A DNA stretch of 64,000 nt from Mucilaginibacter corticis (GCF_007558865.1 NZ_VLPK01000002.1:744001-808000), one strand, 5' to 3'. Shown: positions 35,972 through 45,564, counted from the stretch's first letter. The notes: a model not told the origin generated them from the letters alone. A program made the numbers and translations.

Positions 35972-36661
35972 ATGAGCACCTCTACAAAACAAAAAATACT
36001 TATAGTTGACGATGAGCCGGATATTTTGGAGCTTATTGAGTACAACTTAAAAAAAGAAGGTTACCAGGTATTTTTGGCTCGTAATGGCCAGGAAGCCGTT
36101 ACCGAAGCGAAAAGATCACTGCCTGACCTTATTGTGCTTGACATTATGATGCCTAAAATGGATGGCATTGAGGCATGCCGTATTATGCGCACCATGCCTG
36201 AATTTAAAAATACCTTTATGGTATTTTTGACAGCACGCAGCGAAGAGTACTCTGAAATTGCTGGTTTTAACGTAGGTGCTGATGATTATATTGCTAAACC
36301 AATTAAGCCTCGCGCTTTAGTTAGCCGTATTAACGCTATACTGCGCAGAAACGCACCGTCTGAAGAGGTTACCGATAACAAACTTGAAATTGGCGACCTT
36401 GTTATTGACCGTGAAGCTTATTTGGTTTTTAAGGATGGCGAGAAAGTAGTATTGGCAAAAAAAGAATTTGAATTGCTGTATCTGCTGGCCTCAAAGCCGG
36501 GCAAGGTTTATACCCGCGAAGTTATATTAAAAAACATCTGGGAAGATTCTGTAGTAGTAACCAATCGTACCATTGATGTACACATCCGTAAACTGCGCGA
36601 GAAACTTGGAGATGATATTGTAGCCACTGTAAAAGGAGTAGGTTACAAATTTGAAGCATAA
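35972..36661 (+). CDS. PhoB/OmpR-type response regulator
   Basis: A protein of 229 residues from the ATG at 35972. The receiver domain shows ILIVDDEPDILELIEYNL (acidic pocket), the phosphorylated Asp in LIVLDIMMPKMDGIEAC, and Lys in DDYIAKPIKPRAL. The winged-helix DNA-binding domain is at about 130-227 (FELLYLLASKPGKVYTREVI, RTIDVHIRKLREKLGDD). It reads like a phosphate-type (PhoB) regulator by its linker and C-terminus. No histidine kinase gene adjoins it. It ends in a strong hairpin shared with the convergent gene. Confidence 0.93.
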   Translation: MSTSTKQKILIVDDEPDILELIEYNLKKEGYQVFLARNGQEAVTEAKRSLPDLIVLDIMMPKMDGIEACRIMRTMPEFKNTFMVFLTARSEEYSEIAGFNVGADDYIAKPIKPRALVSRINAILRRNAPSEEVTDNKLEIGDLVIDREAYLVFKDGEKVVLAKKEFELLYLLASKPGKVYTREVILKNIWEDSVVVTNRTIDVHIRKLREKLGDDIVATVKGVGYKFEA

Positions 36662-36665
36662 AACA

Positions 36666-36689
36666 AAAGGCCCCGAAACCGGGGCCTTT
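36666..36689. terminator. Bidirectional terminator
   Basis: AAAGGCCCC (36666-36674) and GGGGCCTTT (36681-36689) with a 6-nt loop, between convergent genes; A/T tracts flank both arms. Confidence 0.85.
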
Positions 36690-36710
36690 GTTGTTTTGTA
36701 AGATTTAAAT

Positions 36711-37199
36711 TTACAATACTGGTTTTCTCTTTGCTTTAGCGGCAGTTGTGCTTGCTTTAACACCCACTGCTTTCTTAGCGCCTGCTGTAGCTGTTTTTGC
36801 TTTAGTATCGGCTTTAGCTTCAATTTTTGCAGCAGTAGTTTTTGCTTTAGCAGTGATGTCTTTTGCTTTAGCATCTGCTTTAGCTTTAGTGTCGTTTGCT
36901 TTCGCTTTAATTTCCTTAACCTTGGTGTCAGCTTTAGCTTTAACATCTTTGGCTGCAGTTTTAGCTTTGGCGGTTACATCTGCAGCTTTTTCTTTAACGG
37001 CTGTTTTGGCGGCAGTTACTTTTTTAGCTGCGGCTTTTTTAACCGGGGCTGCTTTTTTAGTTATATCGTTGATCTTGTCTTCGGCTGCATCTTTTATATC
37101 TTCGGCTTTGTCTTTGGTTCCATCCCAAAACTCTTCAATTGTTTCTTTTACCTTCTCGAAAAATCCCTTTTCTTCGGGTTTGGTTGGGTTAGTACTCAT
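36711..37199 (-). CDS. Ala/Lys-rich, histone H1-like protein
   Basis: A protein of 162 residues. The first 50 are amphipathic and acidic (FFEKVKETIEEFWDGTKDKA, YtxH-like). The rest is made of imperfect AKA/AKDVKAKAD-type repeats, about 11 residues long, with Ala, Lys, Thr and Asp as the main residues, and ends KAKRKPVL. Such a composition suits a DNA-binding or LEA-like stress protein; no signal peptide is present. The function is inferred from composition alone. It ends at a terminator shared with the response regulator. Confidence 0.55.
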   Translation of the reverse strand: MSTNPTKPEEKGFFEKVKETIEEFWDGTKDKAEDIKDAAEDKINDITKKAAPVKKAAAKKVTAAKTAVKEKAADVTAKAKTAAKDVKAKADTKVKEIKAKANDTKAKADAKAKDITAKAKTTAAKIEAKADTKAKTATAGAKKAVGVKASTTAAKAKRKPVL

Positions 37200-37293
37200 A
37201 ATATTTCTATAGTTAGATTGATAATTTTTTTGATGCTATAAATACAATAACTGCACCAATTGAATTTTTTGATTAATCAACCTATAAAATGCG

Positions 37294-37320
37294 CGTCTTT
37301 GCGAGGAACGAAGCAATCTC
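37294..37320 (+). repeat. Single arm of the 2243-type inverted repeat
   Basis: 27 bases match the left arm at 2243-2269 with one mismatch, but the complementary arm is missing nearby. The following 60 bases show only a short CAGGA/TCCTG dyad. It lies in the 245-bp gap between the histone-like gene and the pseudouridine synthase gene. Confidence 0.75.
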
Positions 37321-37444
37321 CAAGCAGGATATTCAATAAAAGCTGTCCTGATATTAGAACATTGGGATTATACATAGCCTGGTTAAGGTAAAGACCGCAG
37401 GTTAAATTTAAAAACCGTATTTTTGCCGGCTATATTTTTAATAC

Positions 37445-38164
37445 ATGAAGATTCCAAAATTTGCCGACCTGATCTTATTCGAAGATGATGACCTGATCGT
37501 GATCAACAAGCCAGCCTTTATCAGCTCGCTTGACGAAAGAGAGGGTGGCGAGATCAATATACTGCGTTTAGCAAAAGAATATTCTGACGATGCACAGATC
37601 TGTCACCGACTGGATAAAGAGACTTCAGGAGCGTTAATTATAGCCAAGAACCCCGAAGCTTACCGCACCGTATCTATGCAGTTTGAAAAGCGTCAGGTTA
37701 ATAAAGTTTATCATGCGGTAATTGACGGTACCCATGTATTTGAAAAATTGTTGGTTGATCTGCCTATCCTTAATGTAGGCAAGGGCAATGTAACCATCAG
37801 CAGGCAGGAGGGAAAACGTGCGGAAACCTGGTTTCAGTCGCTGCGTTTTTTTAAACATTATACTTTGGTTGAGTGTAGCCCGGTAACCGGCCGTATGCAC
37901 CAGATCCGGATCCATTTAGCCACCCAACGCGCCTCAATAGCCGGCGACGAAATGTATAAAGGTAAACCTGTATTCCTTTCGGCCATTAAACGCAAATATC
38001 ATTTAGGCAAAGACCAGGAAGAACTGCCTATTATGAAACGTTTTGCCCTGCACGCTTACCAGGTTACCTTTAAAAAGCTGGATGGCGAGTCTATAACCAT
38101 ACACGCGCCATATCCAAAGGATTTTGAAACGCTGTTAAAGTTGTTGGAGAAGTTTGATTCTTAG
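37445..38164 (+). CDS. RluA family RNA pseudouridine synthase
   Basis: A protein of 239 residues. The catalytic motif ICHRLDKETSGALIIAKN (Asp near residue 57) is that of the RluA family; other signatures are VINKPAFISS near the start, VYHAVIDGT and VTGRMHQIRIHLAT. It lacks the N-terminal S4 domain of RluC/RluD. The target, in 23S rRNA or tRNA, cannot be told. It is monocistronic, followed by a repeat-rich short gap. Confidence 0.9.
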   Translation: MKIPKFADLILFEDDDLIVINKPAFISSLDEREGGEINILRLAKEYSDDAQICHRLDKETSGALIIAKNPEAYRTVSMQFEKRQVNKVYHAVIDGTHVFEKLLVDLPILNVGKGNVTISRQEGKRAETWFQSLRFFKHYTLVECSPVTGRMHQIRIHLATQRASIAGDEMYKGKPVFLSAIKRKYHLGKDQEELPIMKRFALHAYQVTFKKLDGESITIHAPYPKDFETLLKLLEKFDS

Positions 38165-38167
38165 TTT

Positions 38168-38205
38168 GCAGTTTGCAGTAAATTTTGACAATCACTGCCA
38201 ACTGC
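38168..38205. repeat. Imperfect inverted repeat of GCAGTTTGCAGT type
   Basis: GCAGTTTGCAGT (38168-38179) and ACTGCCAACTGC (38194-38205) pair with one mismatch; further ACTGCCAACT units follow to 38225. It belongs to the low-complexity intergenic tracts of this window. It follows the pseudouridine synthase stop directly. Confidence 0.6.
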
Positions 38206-38222
38206 CTACTACATACTGCCAA

Positions 38223-38627
38223 CTACCTAATCATCACCCCCGGTTTATTTACCACGGGTAGTTTAATGAAATTAGAGTCGATAATACTTTCGGGGAGGAA
38301 GATAAATTTTTTATCGTAGATCTGGTTGCCTATGTAGTAGCTTACCCAGTATTCGTTGCTTAAGCCAAAGGTTTGCTCGTCTATCAGCTCTATTTGTTTG
38401 TACGAACCATTAGGTACCACCGGAAACATATGGCGCAGGGTAGAGGTTTTAACCTGCTCGCCATCCTTTTCGCCATAACCCTTTGAGGTTATCAGCACAT
38501 TTTCAATGGGTTCTTTTTTAAGATTGATAAGATATACGTGGAATATTTTACTTTGCGCGTTTTCGCCTTCTAAGGCAACAGCTACGGCAATATCGGTTAC
38601 GTTATTTTCGGGGAGGTCTTTGATCAT
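38223..38627 (-). CDS. Conserved-looking hypothetical protein next to topA
   Basis: A soluble protein of 134 residues with a predicted beta-rich fold (KIFHVYLINLKKEPIENVLI, NEYWVSYYIGNQIYDKKFIF) and no signal peptide. No family is recognised by name. It follows topA on the same strand after 79 bases that hold a degenerate palindromic tract, so it may be in the topA transcript. Codon use is like that of its neighbours. Confidence 0.55.
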   Translation of the reverse strand: MIKDLPENNVTDIAVAVALEGENAQSKIFHVYLINLKKEPIENVLITSKGYGEKDGEQVKTSTLRHMFPVVPNGSYKQIELIDEQTFGLSNEYWVSYYIGNQIYDKKFIFLPESIIDSNFIKLPVVNKPGVMIR

Positions 38628-38706
38628 TTTTTGAGTAGTGAATTGTTAGTGATGAGCAGAGAACGGACATAAACCATTCACCATTCTCTACTCACCACTC
38701 ACTAAA

Positions 38707-41049
38707 CTATTTCTTCTTAGCGAATTTTTTGCCACCTTTTTTAGGCGCTTTCGCATCCGCTGCAGCTAATGCTTTAACCTGCTCAAATGTCAGTGTAAGC
38801 GGGTCGGTAACATCTTTAGGGATCTTAACATTTTGTTTGCCAAACTCAATGTAAGGCCCCCAACGGCCGTTTAGTATCTTAACGGTTGGGTCTTCATCAA
38901 ATGCCTTGATCAGCTTTTCAGCATCTTTCTTGCGTTTTTCCAGGATCAGCTCAATAGCCTGTTCCTCGGTCACGTCAAGCGGGTCAATTTCTTTCGGTAA
39001 CGATACAAAAGCGCTGTTATGGCTAATGTACGGCCCGAAACGACCTATAGCCACTTTCATTGCCTTGCCCTCAAATTCGCCTACAACTTTTGGCAACTTA
39101 AATAATTCAAGCGCTTCTTCTAAAGTAATAGTCTCAATGCTTTGACCGGTGCGCAGGCTGGCATATAGTGGTTTGTAATCTTTATTATCGTCGCTGGCGT
39201 TTTCGCCTACCTGCACAAACGGACCGTAACGCCCAATACGTACGGATACTTTTTCACCTTTTTCAGGGTGGATACCCAATTCGCGTACGCCAGTAGCTTT
39301 GTCGGCAGTTTCAATTGTATTTGCAACATCAGCATGGAAAGGGGTGTAGAAGTTCTTCAACATGGTTGTCCACTCTTCCAGGCCTTGTGCTATCTCGTCA
39401 AATTGCTTTTCAACCTTAGCGGTAAAGTTAAAATCGACAATACCTTTAAAGTGCTGTACCAGGAAATCATTTACTACCGCGCCGATATCGGTCGGGAATA
39501 ACTTGCCGCGCTCGGCACCGGTATTTTCCAGTCGTTCTTCTTTAGCTATATGATCTGCTTTAAGTGTTAAAACCCTGAATTTTCTTTGTTTACCTTCGCG
39601 TTCTTCTTTTACCACATATCCACGGTTCTGTATAGTAGATATAGTAGGAGCGTAGGTTGACGGACGGCCAATACCCAATTCCTCTAATTTCTTAACCAAA
39701 CTGGCTTCGGTATATCTTGCAGGCGGGCGTGAGAAGCGTTCTGTCGCAGTCATTTCTTCCAGGTCTAAACGCTGTCCTTTGGTTAACGGCGGCAGCATGG
39801 CATTATCGCCATCCTGTTGTGTGTCATCCTCGTCGTCGTCCGATTCCAGGTAAACTTTCAGGAAGCCGTCAAACTTCATCACCTCGCCATTGGCGGTCAA
39901 TTCTTCTTTACGTGTTGATATACCGATCTTTGCAGTGGTTTTTTCAAATTGCGCTTCACTCATTTGTGAGGCGATAGCACGTTTCCAGATCAGCTCATAT
40001 AAGCGTTTTTCGCTGCCATCGCCGTCAATAGTATGGTTGCTAAAATAGGTAGGGCGTATGGCTTCGTGCGCTTCCTGCGCGCCCGCGCTTTTAGTTTTAT
40101 ATTTCCTGTGCTGATGATATTTATCGCCGTAAGCGGATATGATCTCCTGCGATGCTGAAGCTAACGCAGTATCAGATAAGTTAACCGAATCTGTACGCAT
40201 ATAAGTAATATGCCCGGCTTCGTATAATTTCTGCGCGATCTGCATTGTCCGTGAAACCGAATAGCCCAGTTTACGGCTGGCTTCCTGTTGCAGGGTAGAC
40301 GTAGTAAAAGGAGCGGCAGGCGAACGTTTAGCCGGTTTAGTTTCCAGCGATCTTACATCGAAATCAGCACCTATACAATCATTTAAAAATTTCTCGGCAT
40401 CTTCCTGTTTGCTATAACGCTCGGCCAGTTCTGCTTTAAAAGCTTGCTTGCCTTTTCCAAAAATGGCCACAATTTTAAACGCGGCTTCTGATTGGAATTT
40501 ATTGATCTCGCGCTCACGCTCGACAATAATACGTACTGCTACAGATTGCACACGCCCGGCAGACAATGAAGGTTTAACCTTTTTCCACAATACAGGCGAA
40601 AGTTCAAAACCTACTAACCTGTCTAAAACACGGCGTGCCTGCTGCGCATTAACAAGGTTATAATCTATTTTACGCGGATTGTCAATAGCGGCCATAATAG
40701 CCGGCTTGGTTATCTCATGAAAAACGATACGTTTGGTGGTAGCGTCTTTTAAATTTAAAGTATCAAATAAGTGCCATGATATGGCTTCTCCCTCGCGGTC
40801 CTCATCGGAAGCTAACCAAACCATGTCCGCTTCTTTAGCTAATTTCTTTAACTCGCTCACAACCTGCTTCTTGTCGGCAGGCACCTCATAAGTTTGTTTG
40901 AAGTTGTTGGCTATATCAATAGCGTCTTCTGATTTAACCAGATCACGGATATGGCCATAGCTTGATTTAACTGTAAAGTCTTTGCCAAGGTATCCCTCAA
41001 TGGTTTTAGCTTTCGCCGGTGATTCTACTATTAGTAAATTTTTAGCCAT
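38707..41049 (-). CDS. topA: DNA topoisomerase I (type IA)
   Basis: A protein of 780 residues. The TOPRIM domain begins LLIVESPAKAKTIEGYLG and has WLASDEDREGEAISWHL. The catalytic Tyr is in GHITYMRTDSVNLS near residue 285. The C-terminus carries three topoisomerase C-terminal repeats (GRYGPFVQVG, GRFGPYISHN, GRWGPYIEFG) but no zinc-binding cysteine tetrads, and ends in a lysine-rich tail (PKKGGKKFAKKK). It relaxes negative supercoils. Type IA enzymes with non-zinc repeats are usual in Bacteroidota. Confidence 0.96.
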   Translation of the reverse strand: MAKNLLIVESPAKAKTIEGYLGKDFTVKSSYGHIRDLVKSEDAIDIANNFKQTYEVPADKKQVVSELKKLAKEADMVWLASDEDREGEAISWHLFDTLNLKDATTKRIVFHEITKPAIMAAIDNPRKIDYNLVNAQQARRVLDRLVGFELSPVLWKKVKPSLSAGRVQSVAVRIIVEREREINKFQSEAAFKIVAIFGKGKQAFKAELAERYSKQEDAEKFLNDCIGADFDVRSLETKPAKRSPAAPFTTSTLQQEASRKLGYSVSRTMQIAQKLYEAGHITYMRTDSVNLSDTALASASQEIISAYGDKYHQHRKYKTKSAGAQEAHEAIRPTYFSNHTIDGDGSEKRLYELIWKRAIASQMSEAQFEKTTAKIGISTRKEELTANGEVMKFDGFLKVYLESDDDEDDTQQDGDNAMLPPLTKGQRLDLEEMTATERFSRPPARYTEASLVKKLEELGIGRPSTYAPTISTIQNRGYVVKEEREGKQRKFRVLTLKADHIAKEERLENTGAERGKLFPTDIGAVVNDFLVQHFKGIVDFNFTAKVEKQFDEIAQGLEEWTTMLKNFYTPFHADVANTIETADKATGVRELGIHPEKGEKVSVRIGRYGPFVQVGENASDDNKDYKPLYASLRTGQSIETITLEEALELFKLPKVVGEFEGKAMKVAIGRFGPYISHNSAFVSLPKEIDPLDVTEEQAIELILEKRKKDAEKLIKAFDEDPTVKILNGRWGPYIEFGKQNVKIPKDVTDPLTLTFEQVKALAAADAKAPKKGGKKFAKKK

Positions 41050-41214
41050 TTAGTATAGTTATTTTTTGCAAATAAAAGATAAAGTATGCGAAACGCAAAC
41101 TTTGTTTTCCCTTTATTAAAATGTTTTGAGGTTTAAATGTTTAAATGTTGTACGATTAGTTTAAACAGATGAGGCCATTTTTCAACCTGCAACTTTAAAC
41201 TTTGGAACAAATCT

Positions 41215-42303
41215 CTACATCAAGAATCCGCCGCCCAGCAGGTCATTGCCTTCGTAGAATACAGCAGACTGGCCCGGGGCAATACCTGATACCATATGTG
41301 TAAAATCAACTTTCATATGGTCGCCCATTTGAACGATGGAGCTTTCTGCACCTGCATCCTTATACCTTATCTTGGTGATGGCGTTTAAAGGTTCTTTAAT
41401 GCTTTCATATTTAACCAGGTTAAGGTTTTTAACCCAAGCTTGTTTCTTTTGCAGTTCGTCTTCGGTGCCAAGCGTAACTGTATTACCAACAGGATCAATA
41501 TGTGTTACAAACATTGGATGCCCAAGCGCAATACCTAAACCACGGCGCTGACCGATAGTATAAAAAGGATATCCCTGGTGCTTGCCTACTACAGTGCCGT
41601 CTGTTAAAACAAAATTACCTGGGCCGATACGTTGGTCAAGATCTTCAACTTTATGCCTTAAAAAGGCCCTGTAGTCGTTATCGGGCACAAAACAGATTTC
41701 ATAACTTTCGCTTTTTCCGGCTAATTCTATTTGGCCCATGTCAAGCGCCATTTGCCTGATCTCGGGTTTAGAGAAACTGCCTAAAGGAAATTTGGTGCGT
41801 GCCAGGTTTTGTTGCGATACTCCCCAAAGTACATAAGACTGATCTTTGTTTTCATCCTTGCCTTTTGAGATCACATAACGGCCGTTATCCTGTAAACGGA
41901 TATTGGCGTAATGCCCGGTTGCAATAAATTCGCAATCCAGTTTATCAGCGCGTTTTAATAAAGCTTCCCATTTAATATGTGTGTTGCATAATACACATGG
42001 GTTAGGGGTACGGCCGGCCAGGTATTCGTCAACAAAATTGTCGATCACAAAATCGCCAAACTCATTACGGATATCTAAAATATAATGCGGGAAGCCATAA
42101 CCTACGGCCAAAGCCCGTGCATCGTTAATACTATCCAGGCTGCAGCAACCGGTTTCTTTTGAGCTGCCCCCCGCCGAAGCATAATCCCAGGTTTTCATGG
42201 TAAGGCCAATAACTTCATAGCCCTGCTCATGCAGCATCACTGCCGCTACCGAACTATCAACGCCACCGCTCATTGCCACTAAGATCCTTCCGTGCTTACT
42301 CAT
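41215..42303 (-). CDS. mnmA: tRNA-specific 2-thiouridylase
   Basis: A protein of 362 residues. The PP-loop MSGGVDSSVAAVMLHEQGY is at the N-terminus, the first catalytic Cys in TPNPCVLCNTHIKW near 100, and the second Cys in SYEICFVPDNDY near 200; the central GQRRGLGIALGHPMFVTHID is typical. It puts sulfur on U34 of several tRNAs, using sulfur relayed from a cysteine desulfurase. No isc/suf gene is in the window. It is a single gene. Confidence 0.95.
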   Translation of the reverse strand: MSKHGRILVAMSGGVDSSVAAVMLHEQGYEVIGLTMKTWDYASAGGSSKETGCCSLDSINDARALAVGYGFPHYILDIRNEFGDFVIDNFVDEYLAGRTPNPCVLCNTHIKWEALLKRADKLDCEFIATGHYANIRLQDNGRYVISKGKDENKDQSYVLWGVSQQNLARTKFPLGSFSKPEIRQMALDMGQIELAGKSESYEICFVPDNDYRAFLRHKVEDLDQRIGPGNFVLTDGTVVGKHQGYPFYTIGQRRGLGIALGHPMFVTHIDPVGNTVTLGTEDELQKKQAWVKNLNLVKYESIKEPLNAITKIRYKDAGAESSIVQMGDHMKVDFTHMVSGIAPGQSAVFYEGNDLLGGGFLM

Positions 42304-42664
42304 AATGGCGGCAAAGATACAGCTTTCAATTTTAACCTGTTAAAATAGGATGGTCAGTTAAGCGTAAAGTTAACAGATGAATCTTGTAAATGTATTTAAT
42401 AATACTATTGATGAGTAGCTTATAACAATTTAAAAGCGGGATGCGTATAATAGGTTTTTGCCAATTATTTTATAAAATACCCCTATAATAAAGATACAGA
42501 TTGGCTGATTCATATAAATTGAAAAATTTTAACGGGATCAGGTAATATGATATGACCTGGAAATTATTTGATTTTTATTTTTTTAGATTCCAAACAAAAA
42601 GACTAAGAGTATAAAAACAAATAAAAGCAATTTGTTAACAATTTGATAAAAATGTATTTATCTA
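42304..42664. other. AT-rich intergenic region
   Basis: About 360 bases upstream of mnmA with no coding region. It contains the mnmA promoter region and a short dyad (CAGGT/ACCTG at 42539-42559). I see no tRNA, repeat family or known riboswitch in it. Confidence 0.5.
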
Positions 42665-42694
42665 TTGTAAAAGCCGAGTTATATTATAATTTTG
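42665..42694 (+). promoter_or_regulatory. Bacteroidota-type promoter of a micropeptide gene
   Basis: TTG at 42665-42667, 19 bases, then TAATTTTG at 42687-42694 (TAnnTTTG). The predicted start of transcription is a few bases downstream, about 15 before the ATG at 42716. Confidence 0.6.
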
Positions 42695-42715
42695 ATGTAC
42701 CCTAATTAATAAAGA

Positions 42716-42811
42716 ATGAAGACTATTATCAATTTATCAATTGAACAAAAGCTACAGGCCGTAATTTTCTTTATCATCTGTGTTTTAGCAGTAGTAAATT
42801 ACACAAGGTAG
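42716..42811 (+). CDS. 31-residue membrane micropeptide
   Basis: ATG at 42716, TAG at 42809-42811. The first 14 residues are polar (KTIINLSIEQKLQ) and the next 13 form a hydrophobic helix (AVIFFIICVLAVV) with a short polar end. It sits between a consensus promoter and a strong hairpin, so it looks like a complete small transcription unit. The function and family are unknown. Confidence 0.5.
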   Translation: MKTIINLSIEQKLQAVIFFIICVLAVVNYTR

Positions 42812-42818
42812 TCTTAAG

Positions 42819-42853
42819 TTTACCGGCTTACCCCCAAGCGATAAGCCGGTAAA
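42819..42853. terminator. Terminator hairpin between micropeptide gene and proA
   Basis: TTTACCGGCTTA (42819-42830) and TAAGCCGGTAAA (42842-42853) form a 12-bp perfect stem; it serves proBA on the minus strand and the micropeptide gene on the plus strand. Confidence 0.75.
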
Positions 42854-42859
42854 CAACAT

Positions 42860-44104
42860 TTATGAACGTATTTGTCCGTTTCCTTTAACCAGCCATTTAT
42901 AGCTGGTTAGCTCATTCAAGCCCATTGGGCCACGTGCATGTAGTTTTTGTGTACTTATACCAATTTCTGCACCTAAGCCAAATTGAGCGCCGTCAGTAAA
43001 CGCTGTCGATGCATTAACGTATACTGCTGCGGCATCAACCCGATTTAAAAAAGCTTCCATGTGCGCTTCGTTTTCAGTAATAATGGCTTCGCTGTGTTTT
43101 GAGCTGTGCGCTGCAATATGTGCTAACGCCTGCTGAAAACTATCTACTGTTTTAACAGCCATTTTCATCGATAAGAACTCAGTACCAAAATGTTCAGCCC
43201 CGGCATGGTGCAATAATGGGGCAGGGTAGTGGTTTTGTAAAACCGCGTAAGCTGCTTCATCAGCAAAAATCTCGACACCTGCTTCGCCCAATGGTTTAGT
43301 TAATTGGGGCAGGTCATTTAATCTTGCCGAGTGAATAATGGCACAATCAAGTGCGTTACAGACGCTTACACGCCTTGTTTTCGAATTGAAAATTATATCT
43401 GTCCCTTTTTTCAGATCGGCAGATTCATCAAAATAAGTATGTACAATGCCGGCACCGGTTTCTATCACGGGTACTTTGCTGTTTTTACGCACACTGTTGA
43501 TTAGCCCTTGGCTGCCACGCGGAATAATAACATCAACATAACCTACGGCCTGCATCAGCGCTTCTGCAGCTTCACGCTCTTTTGGCAGTAAAACAGCAAC
43601 GTTAATATCAATACCATGTTTGGCCAGCACTTTGTGAATGACTGAGATTATAGCCAGGTTGGAGTATGACGCATCGCTTCCGCCTTTTAAAATACAGATG
43701 TTACCGGTTTTAAAACACAATGCAAATACATCAAAAGTTACATTTGGCCTTGCCTCATATATTACACCTACTATACCTAAGGGTACACTTATTTTTGAGA
43801 TGTGTAACCCGTTAGGCATGGTTTTTTCTGATAAAATATGCCCTAATGGATTTTCTAAGTGCGACACATTAATAATATCCTTAGCAATATCCTGGATCCG
43901 CGCGGCGGTTAGCTTAAGCCTGTCGTAATTTGGGTTTGATGGATCCATTCGGTCCAGATCCTTTTTATTTTCGGCAAGCAAATAATCGGTCTGCGCGATA
44001 GCCTCTGCAGCAAGATCTTCTAAGACACGGTTGATCGTTTCAACGTTCAGGTTCAGATTTCTTGCCGCTATTTGCGCATTTTCAAAATAGGTAGTATAGC
44101 TCAT
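42860..44104 (-). CDS. proA: Glutamate-5-semialdehyde dehydrogenase
   Basis: A protein of 414 residues. It reduces gamma-glutamyl phosphate to the semialdehyde in proline synthesis. Typical stretches are [45 protein letters not shown], and the catalytic Cys in [16 protein letters not shown] near 250. The C-terminus has [20 protein letters not shown]. It lies 5 bases after proB on the same strand, a proBA operon closed by the hairpin downstream. Confidence 0.95.
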   Translation of the reverse strand: MSYTTYFENAQIAARNLNLNVETINRVLEDLAAEAIAQTDYLLAENKKDLDRMDPSNPNYDRLKLTAARIQDIAKDIINVSHLENPLGHILSEKTMPNGLHISKISVPLGIVGVIYEARPNVTFDVFALCFKTGNICILKGGSDASYSNLAIISVIHKVLAKHGIDINVAVLLPKEREAAEALMQAVGYVDVIIPRGSQGLINSVRKNSKVPVIETGAGIVHTYFDESADLKKGTDIIFNSKTRRVSVCNALDCAIIHSARLNDLPQLTKPLGEAGVEIFADEAAYAVLQNHYPAPLLHHAGAEHFGTEFLSMKMAVKTVDSFQQALAHIAAHSSKHSEAIITENEAHMEAFLNRVDAAAVYVNASTAFTDGAQFGLGAEIGISTQKLHARGPMGLNELTSYKWLVKGNGQIRS

Positions 44105-44109
44105 ATCGC

Positions 44110-45189
44110 TTAGCTTAATAAATAAAGATAATCATAGTGTACCAATGGCCTTTGTTTTTTTTGGCCGATACTTTCTTTTGCCTTGTCGGCCCCATATTCT
44201 GCAATACCCAAGCCAATCAGTTCATTTTGCTCATCAACCAGTTTAATGATCTCTCCTTTTTTAAAATCTGTTAAAATGGTGACTACACCAACAGGCAGCA
44301 AACTAGTTGCCTTATTTGATATTAAAGCAGTTTTGGCACCGGCATTTACCTGTACTATGCCCGTGGCAGATTTTTCTGAATGAGCTATCCATTTCTTTTT
44401 CTCAGACGCTGTTTTGTTAGGTACAAAGCGGGTATGGGGCGCTGTACCATTAAGTACATTTAACAGAATGTCGTCTTTGGTGCCATTGGCAATATGTACA
44501 GCTATGCCCAGTTTTGCAGTTTTTTGCGCCATGTGCGATTTGGTGATCATACCGCCACGCCCAAATTGTGAACGCCCCGATGTTACAAATGAGGCAAAAT
44601 CGATCTCGCTGTCCGCAACTTCGGTAATTACAGATGACCCGGCATCATTTGGATTGCCGTCATAAATCCCGTCAACATTGGTTAAAATAATCAATGCCTG
44701 CGCATTTAACATAGAGGCGATAAGGCCGGCCAACTCATCGTTATCCGTAAACATTAACTCGGTAACTGACACCACATCATTTTCATTTACAATAGGGATA
44801 ACCTGGTGCTGTAACAATATCTCGAGACAGTTTTTCATGTTCAGGTAATGCTGCCTGCCTTTAAAGTCTTCTGTAGTAACCAATACCTGCGAGCAAAGCA
44901 TATTATACTGCTCAAACAAGTGCGCATAAATATTGATCAGTTTGATCTGCCCGATGGATGCAAGCAACTGGCGGGCAGCTATAGCATCATATTTTTCGGA
45001 CACAGTTATTAAGCTCCTGCCGGCGGCAACAGCGCCCGATGATACCAACGTAACTTCGATACCCTGTTGTTTTATGGCTACAATTTGCTCAACTAATTTG
45101 CTAATTCGTTCCTGGTCGGGCAGGCCGTTGCTTTGCGTTAATACGTTCGATCCAATTTTTATTACTATCCGCTTGTAACTAAAAGCCAT
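44110..45189 (-). CDS. proB: Glutamate 5-kinase
   Basis: A protein of 359 residues. The amino-acid kinase domain opens with [16 protein letters not shown] and shows [29 protein letters not shown] and [23 protein letters not shown] domain occupies the last 85 residues ([20 protein letters not shown]). It phosphorylates glutamate, the first step to proline, and is usually inhibited by proline. It is the first gene of proBA; the promoter should lie in 45190-45290. Confidence 0.95.
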   Translation of the reverse strand: MAFSYKRIVIKIGSNVLTQSNGLPDQERISKLVEQIVAIKQQGIEVTLVSSGAVAAGRSLITVSEKYDAIAARQLLASIGQIKLINIYAHLFEQYNMLCSQVLVTTEDFKGRQHYLNMKNCLEILLQHQVIPIVNENDVVSVTELMFTDNDELAGLIASMLNAQALIILTNVDGIYDGNPNDAGSSVITEVADSEIDFASFVTSGRSQFGRGGMITKSHMAQKTAKLGIAVHIANGTKDDILLNVLNGTAPHTRFVPNKTASEKKKWIAHSEKSATGIVQVNAGAKTALISNKATSLLPVGVVTILTDFKKGEIIKLVDEQNELIGLGIAEYGADKAKESIGQKKQRPLVHYDYLYLLS

Positions 45190-45448
45190 CGTTTTATTAT
45201 ATAATCAGCGCAAATATTGTATTAATTAATGGTTTTGAATAGGTTTTAAGCTATAAATAGTAAAAAATGACTTAAACAAGCCAGTTTAAACATGATATGT
45301 CACGAAACTGGGTGGTTTTTCACTGAAATGTATTAAAAGTAGGTTAAAGTCAATCAATTTATCAGAATAGGTGATAGGTTTTCGAAAAAACTGGCCAGGT
45401 AATTTGAAGGCCAACTTATCATCAAGAAAAACTTTTTAAAAAAAAATA

Positions 45449-45477
45449 TTGCGTGTTAATTATTTTTTATATTTTTG
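45449..45477 (+). promoter_or_regulatory. Bacteroidota-type promoter of the TonB-receptor leader
   Basis: TTG at 45449-45451, 18 bases, then TATTTTTG at 45470-45477 (TAnnTTTG). Predicted start of transcription is near 45484, about 160 nt before the receptor ATG, leaving a long leader. Confidence 0.6.
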
Positions 45478-45498
45478 TCTACTTATTCTATAGACTTT

Positions 45499-45564
45499 AT
45501 GTTATTAAGTAACTTATTTACTATCTCAAACCCAATGCAGCGTACCTCAAGCTACTGTTGCTGA
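45499..45564 (+). CDS. Leader peptide ending Tyr-Cys-Cys (candidate cysteine attenuator)
   Basis: The first ATG after the predicted transcription start (45499) opens 21 codons closed by TGA at 45562-45564. The product ends RTSSYCC. A second in-frame ATG at 45535 would give nine residues with the same end. Tandem Cys codons directly before the stop, placed in a long leader of a gene next to the sulfate assimilation operon, fit ribosome-mediated sensing of charged Cys-tRNA. This is inference from sequence. Confidence 0.45.
   Translation: MLLSNLFTISNPMQRTSSYCC

Noticed and set aside
37294..37380. Full second copy of the 28-bp inverted repeat
   Set aside because: Only one arm is present; the facing sequence does not pair with it.
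42304..42664. tRNA gene or riboswitch in the gap upstream of mnmA
   Set aside because: No cloverleaf pairing, GTTC-type T loop or conserved riboswitch core was seen.
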